Counted from the stretch's first letter, positions 17,640 to 26,543 are shown. The stretch: DNA of 64,000 bases from Suilimivivens sp963650485 (GCA_963650485.1 CAVJLN010000005.1:1-64000); one strand, 5' to 3'. A program made the numbers and translations. The notes: generated by a model not told the origin, from the sequence alone.

Positions 17640-17667
17640 ATTCTATTTCATATACTTCTTCCTATTA
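17640..17667 (-). promoter_or_regulatory. Possible sigma-H-type promoter of spoVG
   Basis: On the minus strand ATAGGAAGA and ATAGAAT occur 10 bases apart about 90 bases before the spoVG start. This resembles the RnAGGAwww / RnnGAAT pattern of sigma-H, which controls spoVG in Bacillus subtilis; the spacer is one or two bases short. A TATAAT at 17669-17674 lacks a good -35. Confidence 0.3.
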
Positions 17668-17700
17668 TTATAGCCTGTTATCTCAAGCCTGTCCGGACCT

Positions 17701-18819
17701 TTATATTACATATCGGTCATTTCTCTCCACGACAATCTTAATGTCGTTCTCACCAACATAATACGAATTCGCCCGAATGGTATCATGACTTTCCACGATG
17801 CAGTTTTCAATGTGCGTATTGTCGCCAATGTAAACATCATTCAAAATAATGGAATTCTTGATGTAACAGTTGTTTCCAATATAGGTTTCCTTAAAGATCA
17901 CGGAATCCTCTACCGTACCATTAATGATCGTTCCACTCGATACCAGGCTGTTACGAACCTGCGCACCGGGATTGTACTTGGCCGGAGGAAGATCATCTAC
18001 CTTGGAGTAGATATCCGGATACTGCTTAAAGAAGTAGTCTCTGGTTTCCGGCTTGAGGAAATCCATGTTGGTCTGGAAATAATCATCCACCGTTGCAATG
18101 TTTCTCCAATAGTCGGTAAGCTTGTATCCGTAGATTCTCTTCATATTCTTATAGCGGATCAGAATATCCTTAACGAAATCGTAACGGTCTTCTTCTGCAC
18201 ACTTCTCAATCATTTCAATGAGCTGACGTCTTCTGACTACATAGATTCCGCAGGAGATCGTATTGGATTTCGCTACCACCGGTTTTTCTTCAAATTCTTC
18301 GATCCGGCTTTCTTCATTCATCTTCACTGTACCGAAACGGTCTACGTTCACACCGGCCGGCATGTCCTTGCAGACAACGGTGATATCTGCTTTCTTGGCT
18401 ACATGATATTCGAGTATCTTGTTGTAATCCATCTTGTAAACACAGTCACCGGATGCAATGACTACATACGGTTCATGGCTGTTTTTAAGGAAGGACAGAT
18501 TCTGTGCCATGGCATCTGCGGTTCCACGATACCAGAAATTGTTCTCTGCCGTAACGGAAGGGGTAAAGGTAAATAATCCTCCCTGCTTACGTCCGAAGTT
18601 CCACCACTTGGAAGAAATGAGATGCTCATTCAGACTTCCTGCATTGTACTGGGTAAATACGGCAACCTTCTGAATATGGGAGTTGGTCATATTACTCAGG
18701 GCAAAGTCGATGCTTCGATAGCTGCCTGCGATAGGCATTGCGCATACGGCTCTCTTCGATGAGAGCTCTTTCATTCTATAACTGTTTCCACCTGCTAAAA
18801 TTATACCGATTGCTCTCAC
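17701..18819 (-). CDS. glgD: GlgD, GlgC-like subunit of ADP-glucose pyrophosphorylase
   Basis: A 372-residue nucleotidyltransferase-like protein that pairs with GlgC in Firmicutes to make ADP-glucose. It starts MRAIGIILAGGNSYRMKELSSKRAVCAMPIAG, in which the pyrophosphorylase signature GGxGxRL is altered, as is normal for GlgD. SGDCVYKMDYNKILEYH is the metal-site region. The last 100 residues form a left-handed beta-helix (hexapeptides such as GNNCYIKNSIILNDVYIGDN). Translation starts at a GTG that overlaps the glgC stop by four bases (GTGA), so the two subunits are coupled. GlgD is usually a non-catalytic, modulating subunit. Confidence 0.95.
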   Translation of the reverse strand: MRAIGIILAGGNSYRMKELSSKRAVCAMPIAGSYRSIDFALSNMTNSHIQKVAVFTQYNAGSLNEHLISSKWWNFGRKQGGLFTFTPSVTAENNFWYRGTADAMAQNLSFLKNSHEPYVVIASGDCVYKMDYNKILEYHVAKKADITVVCKDMPAGVNVDRFGTVKMNEESRIEEFEEKPVVAKSNTISCGIYVVRRRQLIEMIEKCAEEDRYDFVKDILIRYKNMKRIYGYKLTDYWRNIATVDDYFQTNMDFLKPETRDYFFKQYPDIYSKVDDLPPAKYNPGAQVRNSLVSSGTIINGTVEDSVIFKETYIGNNCYIKNSIILNDVYIGDNTHIENCIVESHDTIRANSYYVGENDIKIVVERNDRYVI

Positions 18820-20090
18820 TTATTATCACCTTCCTTAATTAATGTTTTACCGCTTGCAAGGAATTTCTCCGAATAATCGGAATCGCTTGTCTTACCAAAG
18901 ATGCAGGTATTCTTTCCTACGGTAATGCCGTCCGGAATCACACTCTTTTCACCGATGGTAACAATTCCGTTATTGTAAATATGAGGATCGGTCTCGTTCT
19001 CCGCTTCTTCGCCAATGCCAAGTCTGACCGCATCACCCACAACAACATTCTCTGCAATGATCGCCTTGTTCAGCTCACAGTTCTCACCGATCACCGTATT
19101 ATTCATAATGATGGAATCACGTACCACGGTATCCTTACCAATGGTTACGCCGCAGCCGATTACGGAGTTGTAAACCTTGCCGCAGATCGTTGCTCCCTCA
19201 CCGATAATACTTCTCTCAACAAAGCTGGTATCTGCCAGATACTGAGGAGGAAGGATTTCACTCTTTGTATAAATCTTCCAATATTCTTCATAAAGGTTAA
19301 ATTCAGGAACAATATCAATAAGCTCCATGTTTGCTTCCCAGTAGGAATGCAGGGTTCCTACATCCTTCCAGTAGCCATTGAATTCATAAGCATATAACGG
19401 TCTTCCGTTGTCATGGCAGTAGGGAATGACATGTTTACCGAAATCAAGTCCCGGCTGCTGTGCGTTCGCAAGCAATGCCTCCTTCAAGGTCTTCCAGTTA
19501 AATATGTAAATACCCATGGAAGCCAGGTTGCTTCTGGGATGTTCAGGCTTCTCTTCAAAATCGGTAATTTTATGATCTTCATCCGTAATCATAATTCCGA
19601 AACGCTTTGCTTCTTCCATTGGAACAGGCATAACGGCGATGGTAACATCTGCCCCCTTCTCCTTATGGAAATCCAGCATCACTTCATAATCCATTTTATA
19701 GATATGATCTCCGGAAAGGATCAGAACATATTCCGGATTGTAGCTCTCCATATAATCAATGTTCTGATAAATAGCATTCGCTGTACCTGTATACCACTCG
19801 CTGTTCGTGATCTTCTCATACGGAGGAAGTACGGTTACGCCACCGATATTTCTGTCCAGATCCCACGGGATACCGATACCGATATGTGTATTCAGCCGTA
19901 ACGGCTGATACTGTGTCAATACGCCCACCGTATCAACACCTGAATTAATACAATTGCTGAGCGGGAAATCAATGATTCGATATTTCCCGCCAAAGGAAAC
20001 GGCCGGCTTGGCCACCTTCGATGTCAGTACCCCCAGACGGCTTCCCTGACCGCCTGCCAGTAACATGGCAATCATCTCTTTTTTAATCAT
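18816..20090 (-). CDS. glgC: Glucose-1-phosphate adenylyltransferase GlgC
   Basis: Converts glucose-1-phosphate and ATP to ADP-glucose, the committed step of glycogen synthesis. The 424 residues begin IAMLLAGGQGSRLGVLTSKVAKPAVSFGGKYRIIDFPLSN with the intact GGxGxRL loop and substrate-binding lysines. LSGDHIYKMDYEVML holds the metal Asp, and FEEKP lies near 180. A C-terminal hexapeptide beta-helix follows (about 290-400, VVRDSIIMNNTVIGENCEL). The ATG has GAGGTGA upstream. It is the first gene of glgC-glgD, with a clear promoter at 20187-20215, divergent from murC. Confidence 0.97.
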   Translation of the reverse strand: MIKKEMIAMLLAGGQGSRLGVLTSKVAKPAVSFGGKYRIIDFPLSNCINSGVDTVGVLTQYQPLRLNTHIGIGIPWDLDRNIGGVTVLPPYEKITNSEWYTGTANAIYQNIDYMESYNPEYVLILSGDHIYKMDYEVMLDFHKEKGADVTIAVMPVPMEEAKRFGIMITDEDHKITDFEEKPEHPRSNLASMGIYIFNWKTLKEALLANAQQPGLDFGKHVIPYCHDNGRPLYAYEFNGYWKDVGTLHSYWEANMELIDIVPEFNLYEEYWKIYTKSEILPPQYLADTSFVERSIIGEGATICGKVYNSVIGCGVTIGKDTVVRDSIIMNNTVIGENCELNKAIIAENVVVGDAVRLGIGEEAENETDPHIYNNGIVTIGEKSVIPDGITVGKNTCIFGKTSDSDYSEKFLASGKTLIKEGDNK

Positions 20091-20186
20091 GTCATCACCT
20101 CTTACCAGTAAATTTTAATGAAGCTATTGAATCTGAACTGTTAAAGGAAAAATCACCCTTTTGGAACGTTCAAATGAATTATGAAT

Positions 20187-20215
20187 ATTATACCATATAC
20201 AATTTAAAAAGTGAA
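20187..20215 (-). promoter_or_regulatory. glgC promoter
   Basis: Minus strand: TTCACT (20210-20215), 17-base spacer, TATAAT (20187-20192), about 97 bases before the glgC ATG, within AT-rich DNA. The rest of the 468-base gap 20091-20558 holds the murC promoter and leader; 20216-20369 shows only AT-rich sequence. Confidence 0.7.
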
Positions 20216-20369
20216 TATTTTTTACAAAATTCATGGTGGTTTTTCCTGTTTTTCTGTCATTTTTTACAAAAATATAGTTTTCTTTTGACACGAATTTCTA
20301 TTTTTAAACAATATTATGTGTTTATGTCCCCCCTTCTTTCCACATTTTGTTAAAAACCCTTCCCTATCC

Positions 20370-20398
20370 TTGCACTCCCATTGGAAATTCCGTATAAT
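20370..20398 (+). promoter_or_regulatory. murC promoter
   Basis: TTGCAC (20370-20375), 17-base spacer, TATAAT (20393-20398). This gives an untranslated leader of roughly 150 bases before murC. Confidence 0.8.
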
Positions 20399-20455
20399 TA
20401 TTAGGAAACCGTAACACGAATGGAGTTCTGAGCATTTGCACATAATGTATTCTAT

Positions 20456-20527
20456 GATGCCAAGGTTGTGAAAGTGCGAAGCACGGAACAATCCGCAGGC
20501 ATCAAAATCGAGGGCTTTTGACCTCGA
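20456..20527 (+). promoter_or_regulatory. Structured murC 5' leader
   Basis: An outer stem GATGCC (20456-20461) with GGCATC (20498-20503) encloses TTGT/AACAA pairing and a short hairpin GTGC-GAA-GCAC (20474-20484). A second hairpin follows, TCGAGG (20508-20513) with CCTCGA (20522-20527), ending 17 bases before the AGGAAAGGA ribosome site. No known riboswitch consensus was recognised. It could be a regulatory RNA or an inserted repeat. Confidence 0.45.
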
Positions 20528-20558
20528 CATCATTCTATAAAGGAAAGGATCTATTCTT

Positions 20559-21935
20559 ATGTATCAGATTGATTTTTCAACCCCCGTACATGTTTATTTC
20601 ATCGGAATCGGCGGCATCAGCATGAGCGGTCTGGCGGAAATTCTCCTGGAAAAGCATTTTCAGGTCAGCGGCTCCGATGCAAGACAGTCGGCGCTTACCG
20701 ATATGTTAAACGACAGGGGTGCACATATTTTCATTGGTCAAAAAAAAGATAATATCACAGAGGATATTGATGTTGTTGTGTACACCAGCGCCATCCATCC
20801 GGACAATCCGGAATTTATTGCCATGCAGGAGCTTTCCATCCCGGCTCTTACAAGAGCTGAGCTGTTAGGTGAGATCATGCGCAACTATGAATTACCGGTT
20901 GCAATCAGTGGTACCCACGGCAAGACGACAACTACCTCCATGGTTTCCGAAATCCTGCTGCAGGCAGATACCGATCCTACCCTTTCCATCGGTGGAATTT
21001 TAAAGAGCATCGGCGGCAATATCCGGGTTGGCCATTCTCCTTATTTTGTAACCGAGGCCTGTGAATACACCAACAGCTTTTTAAGCTTTTTCCCGAAAAT
21101 CGGAATCATACTTAATATAGAAGAAGATCATCTGGATTTCTTCAAGGATATCAACGATATCCGCTCCTCCTTCCGCCGTTTCGCAGCCCTCCTCCCGGAA
21201 GACGGAACACTGATTATCAACAAGACCATTCCCGATGTGGAAGAAATTTATGAGGGGCTACCCTGCCGCGTCATCACCTTCGGAGGTGAAGACGCGGCTT
21301 ATTCCGCTTCCCGGATCTCCTATGATGACAAGGGCTGTGCGGAATTTGAGCTGCAAAGCACGGACAGGACACCCTGCACCTTTAAGCTCAGTGTACCGGG
21401 CGAGCACAATGTTTCCAATGCACTTGCTGCCATTGCACTTGCCGACCTGTTTGCGATCCCCCGTGATCAGACCGCTCAGGCTCTTGTCAGCTTCCACGGT
21501 ACCGACCGCCGTTTTGAATACAAGGGTTGTCTCCATGGTTTTACTATAATTGATGATTATGCACATCATCCTTCAGAAATTACTGCAACTTTAACCGCGG
21601 CACAAAATTATCCCCACCAAAAACTCTGGGTCGTTTTCCAGCCGCATACCTACACCCGTACGAAAGCGTTCCTTAAGGATTTCGCCAGGGCACTTTCCCT
21701 TGCAGATGAAGTCATTCTTGCAGATATTTATGCGGCACGCGAGACCGATACCCTTGGAATCAGCTCCGAAACCCTGAGGGAAGAAATTCTTCCTCTCAAT
21801 CCGAACTGCCATTATTTCGGAAGCTTTCCTGAAATCGAAAAATTTATTTTAGAAAATTGTGCACCGGGAGACCTGTTGATAACTATGGGCGCCGGAGACG
21901 TTGTAAACATTGGAGAAGAGCTTCTTTCCAGATAA
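20559..21935 (+). CDS. murC: UDP-N-acetylmuramate--L-alanine ligase
   Basis: The cytoplasmic Mur ligase that adds L-Ala to UDP-MurNAc, the first peptide step of peptidoglycan synthesis. The 458 residues show the MurC order: Rossmann start YFIGIGGISMSGLAEIL, the ATP loop ISGTHGKTTTTSMV (about 116-130), EACEYTNSFLSFFPKIGIILNIEEDHLDFF (metal/ATP region), GEHNVSNALAAIA, and DDYAHHPSEI in the C-terminal domain. The length is standard. It has its own promoter and leader and is followed by an intrinsic terminator, so it is monocistronic. Confidence 0.97.
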   Translation: MYQIDFSTPVHVYFIGIGGISMSGLAEILLEKHFQVSGSDARQSALTDMLNDRGAHIFIGQKKDNITEDIDVVVYTSAIHPDNPEFIAMQELSIPALTRAELLGEIMRNYELPVAISGTHGKTTTTSMVSEILLQADTDPTLSIGGILKSIGGNIRVGHSPYFVTEACEYTNSFLSFFPKIGIILNIEEDHLDFFKDINDIRSSFRRFAALLPEDGTLIINKTIPDVEEIYEGLPCRVITFGGEDAAYSASRISYDDKGCAEFELQSTDRTPCTFKLSVPGEHNVSNALAAIALADLFAIPRDQTAQALVSFHGTDRRFEYKGCLHGFTIIDDYAHHPSEITATLTAAQNYPHQKLWVVFQPHTYTRTKAFLKDFARALSLADEVILADIYAARETDTLGISSETLREEILPLNPNCHYFGSFPEIEKFILENCAPGDLLITMGAGDVVNIGEELLSR

Positions 21936-21946
21936 TTGTCCACATC

Positions 21947-21996
21947 ATCCACATATTTTTATGAAATTTTTCTTAAAAATATGTGGATATTTTTTC
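21947..21996 (+). terminator. murC terminator
   Basis: A perfect 15-bp stem ATCCACATATTTTTA with TAAAAATATGTGGAT (12-base loop), followed by ATTTTTTCC, 11 bases after the murC stop. Confidence 0.9.
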
Positions 21997-22106
21997 CTTT
22001 GTTTTGATGGATTTTACCTGCTTTTAGCATTTATATCCACGTCGTCCACACTATCCACAATTGCCCGAAAGCCTTATAAATACAGGGGTTTCCTGCATTT
22101 TTGCTA

Positions 22107-22135
22107 TTTCCATTTTGAAAAGCATGTGCTATAAT
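22107..22135 (+). promoter_or_regulatory. Promoter of the dnaD-like operon
   Basis: TTTCCA (22107-22112), 17-base spacer, TATAAT (22130-22135), about 50 bases before the DnaD-domain gene. Confidence 0.6.
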
Positions 22136-22184
22136 TCATTTTGCTTATTTAGTTTGAATGAATGTTAAGGTTGGTGAATTTGAT

Positions 22185-23264
22185 ATGGCTCAGTTTAAGG
22201 TGTATCAGGAGAATTATTCTGATGTTACTGTGGTATCCAATATTTTTATTGATGAGTATATGAAAGAGGCGAACGATGCCCAGCTCAAGGTATATTTATA
22301 CCTTCTGCGCACCATGAGCGCGCACCTTCCGACAAGCGTGTCGGATATTGCGGATCAGTTTAACCATACCGAGAAGGACGTCTTACGTGCGCTGAAGTAC
22401 TGGGAAAAGAATCACCTGCTTGCTTTGGAATATGACGATGCCAAAACACTTATGGCAATCCGTCTGCTCGATGTCACAAGGAAAGCTTCCGCTGAAGCAG
22501 CGCCTCTTGCACCGGTAGTATCACTTTCTGCCACGCGCAAGGAATCACAGCAGCCTGTACTTGTTGAGGCCGAGATGGCAGCACCTGCTTCCAATCCTTA
22601 TGAGAAACCGGCTTATACGCTCGACCAGATCCGGGAATTCAAGGAAAAGGAAGATACCTCCCAGATTCTGTTCGTGGTGGAGCAGTACATTGGCAAACCG
22701 CTGACGCCAACCGAAATGAAAACGATCCTGTTCTTTACGGACAGGCTGCATTTTTCCGAGGATCTGATTGATTATCTGATCCAGTACTGCGTTGAAAAGG
22801 GAAAGAAAGATTTCCGTTACATAGAAAAGGTAGCCATCAGCTGGGCTGAGGAAGGCATCACAACCCCCAGGCAGGCTGCACGCGCTGCCAAAAAATATGA
22901 CAAAACCGTCTATGATATTATGAAGGCATTGGGCAAGTCCAGCAATCCGACGAAGGCCGAGGCCGATTATGTCATTAAATGGACGAAGGATTTCAGCTTT
23001 ACACAGGATATTATTTTAGAGGCCTGCGAACGGACGGTCATGGCTACGGACAAGCACCGCTTCGAATATGCTGACAGTATCTTAAACAACTGGCATAAGA
23101 ACGAGGTGCATCACAAGGCCGACATCCTTAAGCTGGATGATGCCTACAGCCAGAGCCGCCAGACTTCCGTGAAGCCTGTAAGAAATACTACTGCTTCTTT
23201 CAACCAGATGATGCGAAGCACCTATGACTTTGATGCTCTGGAAAAAGAGATCATCAGCAACTAA
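22185..23264 (+). CDS. DnaD-domain replication initiation/restart protein
   Basis: A 359-residue protein of the DnaD/DnaB-II family that helps load the replicative helicase. The N-terminal winged helix (about 20-105: DAQLKVYLYLLRTMSAHLPTSVSDIADQFNHTEKDVLRALKYWEKN) is followed by a linker and two helical DnaD-type domains (about 145-225 and 245-325; the first contains ISWAEEGITTPRQA). The start was taken at the ATG before AQFKVYQENY, 7 bases after GGTGA; the ATG nine codons earlier lacks a ribosome site. It is followed 21 bases later by the helicase-loader ATPase, the usual DnaD/DnaI-type pair. Confidence 0.9.
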   Translation: MAQFKVYQENYSDVTVVSNIFIDEYMKEANDAQLKVYLYLLRTMSAHLPTSVSDIADQFNHTEKDVLRALKYWEKNHLLALEYDDAKTLMAIRLLDVTRKASAEAAPLAPVVSLSATRKESQQPVLVEAEMAAPASNPYEKPAYTLDQIREFKEKEDTSQILFVVEQYIGKPLTPTEMKTILFFTDRLHFSEDLIDYLIQYCVEKGKKDFRYIEKVAISWAEEGITTPRQAARAAKKYDKTVYDIMKALGKSSNPTKAEADYVIKWTKDFSFTQDIILEACERTVMATDKHRFEYADSILNNWHKNEVHHKADILKLDDAYSQSRQTSVKPVRNTTASFNQMMRSTYDFDALEKEIISN

Positions 23265-23285
23265 TTTTTTGAAGGAGATTTTATC

Positions 23286-24251
23286 GTGGCACTCAGCAAT
23301 GCACAATATCAGTCCATTATTCATGGATACGAAGTGACCCAGTTAAATAACCACCGCAGGATGGAGGACCGTCTGCAGGAGGTCTGTTCCAAAGTGGACG
23401 GTTTTAAAGAGCTTTCCGAACGCATTGCATCGGTTTCTGTTTCTCAGGGACGAAAGCTCCTAGAGGGCGATGAATCTGCACTTGCAAGTCTTCACGAAAC
23501 GCTCCGCCAGCTTTCTGCTAAGAAGCAGGAGCTTTTAGTGAATGCCGGATATCCGGCTGATTATCTTGCTCCCATTTACACCTGTACAGACTGTCAGGAC
23601 ACTGGCTATTTGCCGAACCGTGAAAAATGTCACTGCTTCAAACAGGCAATCATCCATCTGCTTTATGAACAGTCCGGATTAGAGAAATCTCTCGCTACCG
23701 AGAATTTTGATCATTTATCTTATGACTACTACGAAGGGGAGGCATTGGAGTGTTTCCGCCGTACAGTAGACATCAGTAAAAATTTTATAGAAACTTTTGA
23801 TTCGGACTATCATAATCTGTTTTTTTATGGTACAGTAGGTACGGGCAAATCCTTCCTATCCAGTTGTATTGCCCGCGAGTTACTGGAAAGTGAACATTCT
23901 GTGGTATATATGAGTGCCATTCATCTTTTCGAAATACTTTCCAAGAGTATGTTTGATTATAGGAATAAAGAAGACCTTGTTACTTATAATAAGGAGCTTT
24001 TTGATTGTGATTTATTAATCATCGACGATCTTGGCACTGAGTACCCTACCAATGTGATCTCTTCTGTGTTCTTTTCTTTATTAAATGGAAGAAATATGGC
24101 ACAGAAATCGACAATTATATCTACCAATCTTTCTTTTGAAGATGTGTCGAACCGTTATTCGGACCGCTCATTTTCAAGGATTATGCAAAACTATATTATA
24201 TGTAAATTTACGGGGCCGGACATCCGGATTATTCAAAAAACTGCAAAGTAG
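23286..24251 (+). CDS. DnaI/DnaC-type helicase loader ATPase
   Basis: A 321-residue AAA+ ATPase that loads the replicative DNA helicase. A helical N-terminal region is followed by a zinc-binding cluster (CTDCQDTGYLPNREKCHCF, about 97-115), then Walker A FYGTVGTGKSFLSSCIA (about 182-198), Walker B DLLIIDDLGTE and the arginine-finger area SFSRIMQNY. Translation starts at GTG, 8 bases behind a clear AAGGAG. It lies directly after the DnaD-domain gene and 16 bases before prs, so the three form an operon. Confidence 0.92.
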   Translation: MALSNAQYQSIIHGYEVTQLNNHRRMEDRLQEVCSKVDGFKELSERIASVSVSQGRKLLEGDESALASLHETLRQLSAKKQELLVNAGYPADYLAPIYTCTDCQDTGYLPNREKCHCFKQAIIHLLYEQSGLEKSLATENFDHLSYDYYEGEALECFRRTVDISKNFIETFDSDYHNLFFYGTVGTGKSFLSSCIARELLESEHSVVYMSAIHLFEILSKSMFDYRNKEDLVTYNKELFDCDLLIIDDLGTEYPTNVISSVFFSLLNGRNMAQKSTIISTNLSFEDVSNRYSDRSFSRIMQNYIICKFTGPDIRIIQKTAK

Positions 24252-24267
24252 AAAGTGAGGTACCTTC

Positions 24268-25455
24268 ATGGCACAGCGTGAAGAAACGAGAAATCTTGAA
24301 ACAATTCCAGTTGGTTCTTTGGGAATCATACCTCTGGAGGGCTGCAAATCCCTTGGTGAGAAAGTAGATCATTATCTGGTAAAATGGCGTACCGTGCGCG
24401 AGAGCGAACACAAAGACAGTCTGGCATTTGCCGGCTATCAGCGTGATTCCTATCTGCTTAAGGCAAAGGTTCCGCGTTTTGGCTCCGGTGAAGCAAAGGG
24501 TATCATTCTGGAATCTGTCCGTGGTACCGATCTTTATCTTCTGGTCGATGTAGCAAATTACAGTCTGACCTATTCCTTATGCGGCAAAGAAAATCACATG
24601 TCTCCTGATGATCATTATCAGGATTTGAAGAGAATTATCGCTGCCGTCGGCGGAAAGGCAAGACGTATCACCGTTATCATGCCATTCCTTTATGAAAGCA
24701 GACAACATAAGCGTACAACCCGTGAATCTCTGGACTGTGCAATTGCGCTTCAGGAAATGGTGAGCATGGGCGTTGACAACATCATCACTTTCGATGCACA
24801 TGATCCGCGTGTCCAGAATGCGATTCCTCTTCATGGTTTTGAAACTGTACAGCCGACTTACCAGTTTATCAAGGGATTATTAAGGCATGTGAAGAATCTT
24901 CAGATTGATTCCAATCATATGATGGTCATCAGCCCGGATGAAGGCGGCATGGGACGTGCCATTTATATGGCAAATGTATTAGGTCTTGATATGGGTATGT
25001 TCTACAAGCGCAGAGATTATACGAGGATTGTGGACGGCCGTAATCCGATTGTAGCTCATGAATTCCTTGGTTCTTCCGTTGAGGGCAAGGATATGATTAT
25101 CATTGATGATATGATCTCTTCCGGTGAAAGTGTTCTGGAGGTTGCTGCCGGTCTTAAGGAACGTAAGGCAGGTAAGATCTTCATCTGCGCAACCTTTGGA
25201 TTGTTTACAAATGGATTGGAGCGGTTTGATAAGGCTTATGAAAGTGGCCTAATCGATGGAGTGCTTACTACGAATCTGGTATATCAGACTCCGGAGCTGT
25301 TAAGCAGGGAATGGTATATTGACTGTGATATGAGTAAGTATATTGCTTATCTGATCGATACACTGAATCATGATGTGTCCATTAGTGATCTGCTCAATCC
25401 GAATGAACGTATTCAGAATATTGTGGCAAGATATAAGAATGGAGAGTTGAATTAA
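24268..25455 (+). CDS. prs: Ribose-phosphate pyrophosphokinase (long form)
   Basis: Makes PRPP from ribose-5-phosphate and ATP for nucleotide, histidine and tryptophan synthesis. The PRPP-binding loop is DMIIIDDMISSGESVLE (about 275-291), and the flexible loop and metal residues lie in MPFLYESRQHKRTTRESLDCAIALQEM and ITFDAHDPRVQNAI. At 395 residues it is about 75 longer than the common 310-320-residue enzyme; the extra length is N-terminal (MAQREETRNLETIP onwards). Long forms like this occur in clostridia. It is the last gene of the dnaD-dnaI-prs operon and is followed by a strong terminator. Confidence 0.92.
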   Translation: MAQREETRNLETIPVGSLGIIPLEGCKSLGEKVDHYLVKWRTVRESEHKDSLAFAGYQRDSYLLKAKVPRFGSGEAKGIILESVRGTDLYLLVDVANYSLTYSLCGKENHMSPDDHYQDLKRIIAAVGGKARRITVIMPFLYESRQHKRTTRESLDCAIALQEMVSMGVDNIITFDAHDPRVQNAIPLHGFETVQPTYQFIKGLLRHVKNLQIDSNHMMVISPDEGGMGRAIYMANVLGLDMGMFYKRRDYTRIVDGRNPIVAHEFLGSSVEGKDMIIIDDMISSGESVLEVAAGLKERKAGKIFICATFGLFTNGLERFDKAYESGLIDGVLTTNLVYQTPELLSREWYIDCDMSKYIAYLIDTLNHDVSISDLLNPNERIQNIVARYKNGELN

Positions 25456-25467
25456 GGAAAAACAAAT

Positions 25468-25510
25468 CCGGAAGGTCATCCTGGGAATCCTATGGAACCT
25501 TCCGGTTTTT
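25468..25510 (+). terminator. prs terminator
   Basis: Stem CCGGAAGGT (25468-25476) with ACCTTCCGG (25497-25505), followed by TTTTT, 13 bases after the prs stop. Confidence 0.9.
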
Positions 25511-25516
25511 CTATCA

Positions 25517-25649
25517 ATAACAGATCATGGCAACGGCTCTGCATAAAAAACGTACACAACCGCCTGCCAGAGAACATCCATGTTCTTGGCAGGCTAACCC
25601 GTGCATCCTTGCACGGGTTTTGTTGCCTTTGATTGCCATGCCCTGTTAT
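25517..25649. repeat. 133-bp inverted-repeat element containing two hairpins
   Basis: Ends ATAACAGATCATGGCAA and TTGCCATGCCCTGTTAT pair with 15 of 17 positions. Inside are CCTGCCA..TGGCAGG with an inner GAACAT/ATGTTC stem (25563-25593) and ACCCGTGCA..TGCACGGGT followed by TTTTG (25597-25622), a second terminator. CATGGCAAC recurs at 27455-27463 on the other side of the two-gene islet. Confidence 0.7.
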
Positions 25650-25727
25650 CTAAGAAAAACTCGGAAGAACCCAAAAGGCATTCCCTGAATGACACTTCCG
25701 GATTCGGGTTACGCTGTGAAAGTATAA

Positions 25728-26543
25728 TTATTTAAATTCATTTTCATGTCTTTTAAAGAAATCGTAAAAATATCGCACATTATCTAAATCACTCCATTTC
25801 GTAACATCATACCCTTCCGTATCAAGATTATATATTTTTGTGTTTAATGTTCCAAGCATAAATGGTGAATGTGTTGCAATAATAAATTGACACTCCAACA
25901 ACCTTGCCATTTTATTAATTTCTTCTGCTAACGCAACCTGATTGGCAGGCGAAAGTGACACCTCCGGTTCATCTAATAAATACAATGCATCCGGTTGTAA
26001 GTATTCCTCAAAATATTGAATTGATGTCTCTCCGTTAGAATATTTTTCCTGTGCAAACTTTATATATTCTTCCTGCTCACGCCCTTCCTTTGATGTTAGA
26101 AATTTCTTTGCTTCAAGTAAAGACATCCCACTCTTAACGTAATCATATTCCATACCATCGGATAATATCTGCTTTTGTTGTATCTTCTTAATTTCATACA
26201 ATATATCTTCGCTCTTAATATACCGGCTATTGGTTGGTATATTTCTTATTGTGTTTCCAAAATCATCTTCCCCCAAAGTATATGAACACTCACTAGAAAA
26301 CGAACTACAATAATCAACAATTCCATAGGAATTACTCGTTGCATACTCTTTTCCTTTTAATTCCAGGCAGTTGGCTATAATATTTAAAAGTGTTGATTTA
26401 CCAGAACCATTGTTTCCATAAAGAACAGTTATAGGGCTAAAAACAAATGGCTCGATATACTTCCCCCTAAAAACATTGTAGGGATAAATATTCGGATTCT
26501 TTACTTTTCTGTCACTTAATCTGAAACTACTTAAATATATCAT
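25728..26543 (-). CDS. ABC-type AAA ATPase (AAA_15/AAA_21-like)
   Basis: A 271-residue stand-alone ATPase of the ABC/SMC-like AAA group. Walker A is ITVLYGNNGSGKSTLLNIIA near 39-58, the signature-Walker B region is ALYLLDEPEVSLSPANQVALAEEI near 190-215, and the switch is QFIIATHSPFMLGT. No membrane, nuclease or TOPRIM domain is present. The ATG was chosen over two TTG codons upstream; the ribosome site is weak. Codon use is visibly AT-richer than in the neighbours, as in the phosphorylase gene 47 bases upstream, suggesting the pair arrived together. Such ATPases occur in DNA repair and in anti-phage modules; the role here is unknown. Confidence 0.8.
   Translation of the reverse strand: MIYLSSFRLSDRKVKNPNIYPYNVFRGKYIEPFVFSPITVLYGNNGSGKSTLLNIIANCLELKGKEYATSNSYGIVDYCSSFSSECSYTLGEDDFGNTIRNIPTNSRYIKSEDILYEIKKIQQKQILSDGMEYDYVKSGMSLLEAKKFLTSKEGREQEEYIKFAQEKYSNGETSIQYFEEYLQPDALYLLDEPEVSLSPANQVALAEEINKMARLLECQFIIATHSPFMLGTLNTKIYNLDTEGYDVTKWSDLDNVRYFYDFFKRHENEFK

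Noticed and set aside
20264..20533. Minus-strand 89-codon frame between glgC and murC
   Set aside because: It runs across the murC promoter and leader antisense to it, has no ribosome site and no recognisable domain.
21935..22065. Cluster of TCCACA sequences resembling DnaA boxes near replication genes
   Set aside because: Only one (TATCCACA at about 22053) is close to the TTATCCACA consensus, part of the signal is the murC terminator stem, and there is no dnaA/dnaN context for an origin.
21910..22134. Plus-strand 74-codon frame after murC
   Set aside because: It overlaps the murC end and runs straight through its terminator hairpin; the hydrophobic look comes from T-rich DNA.
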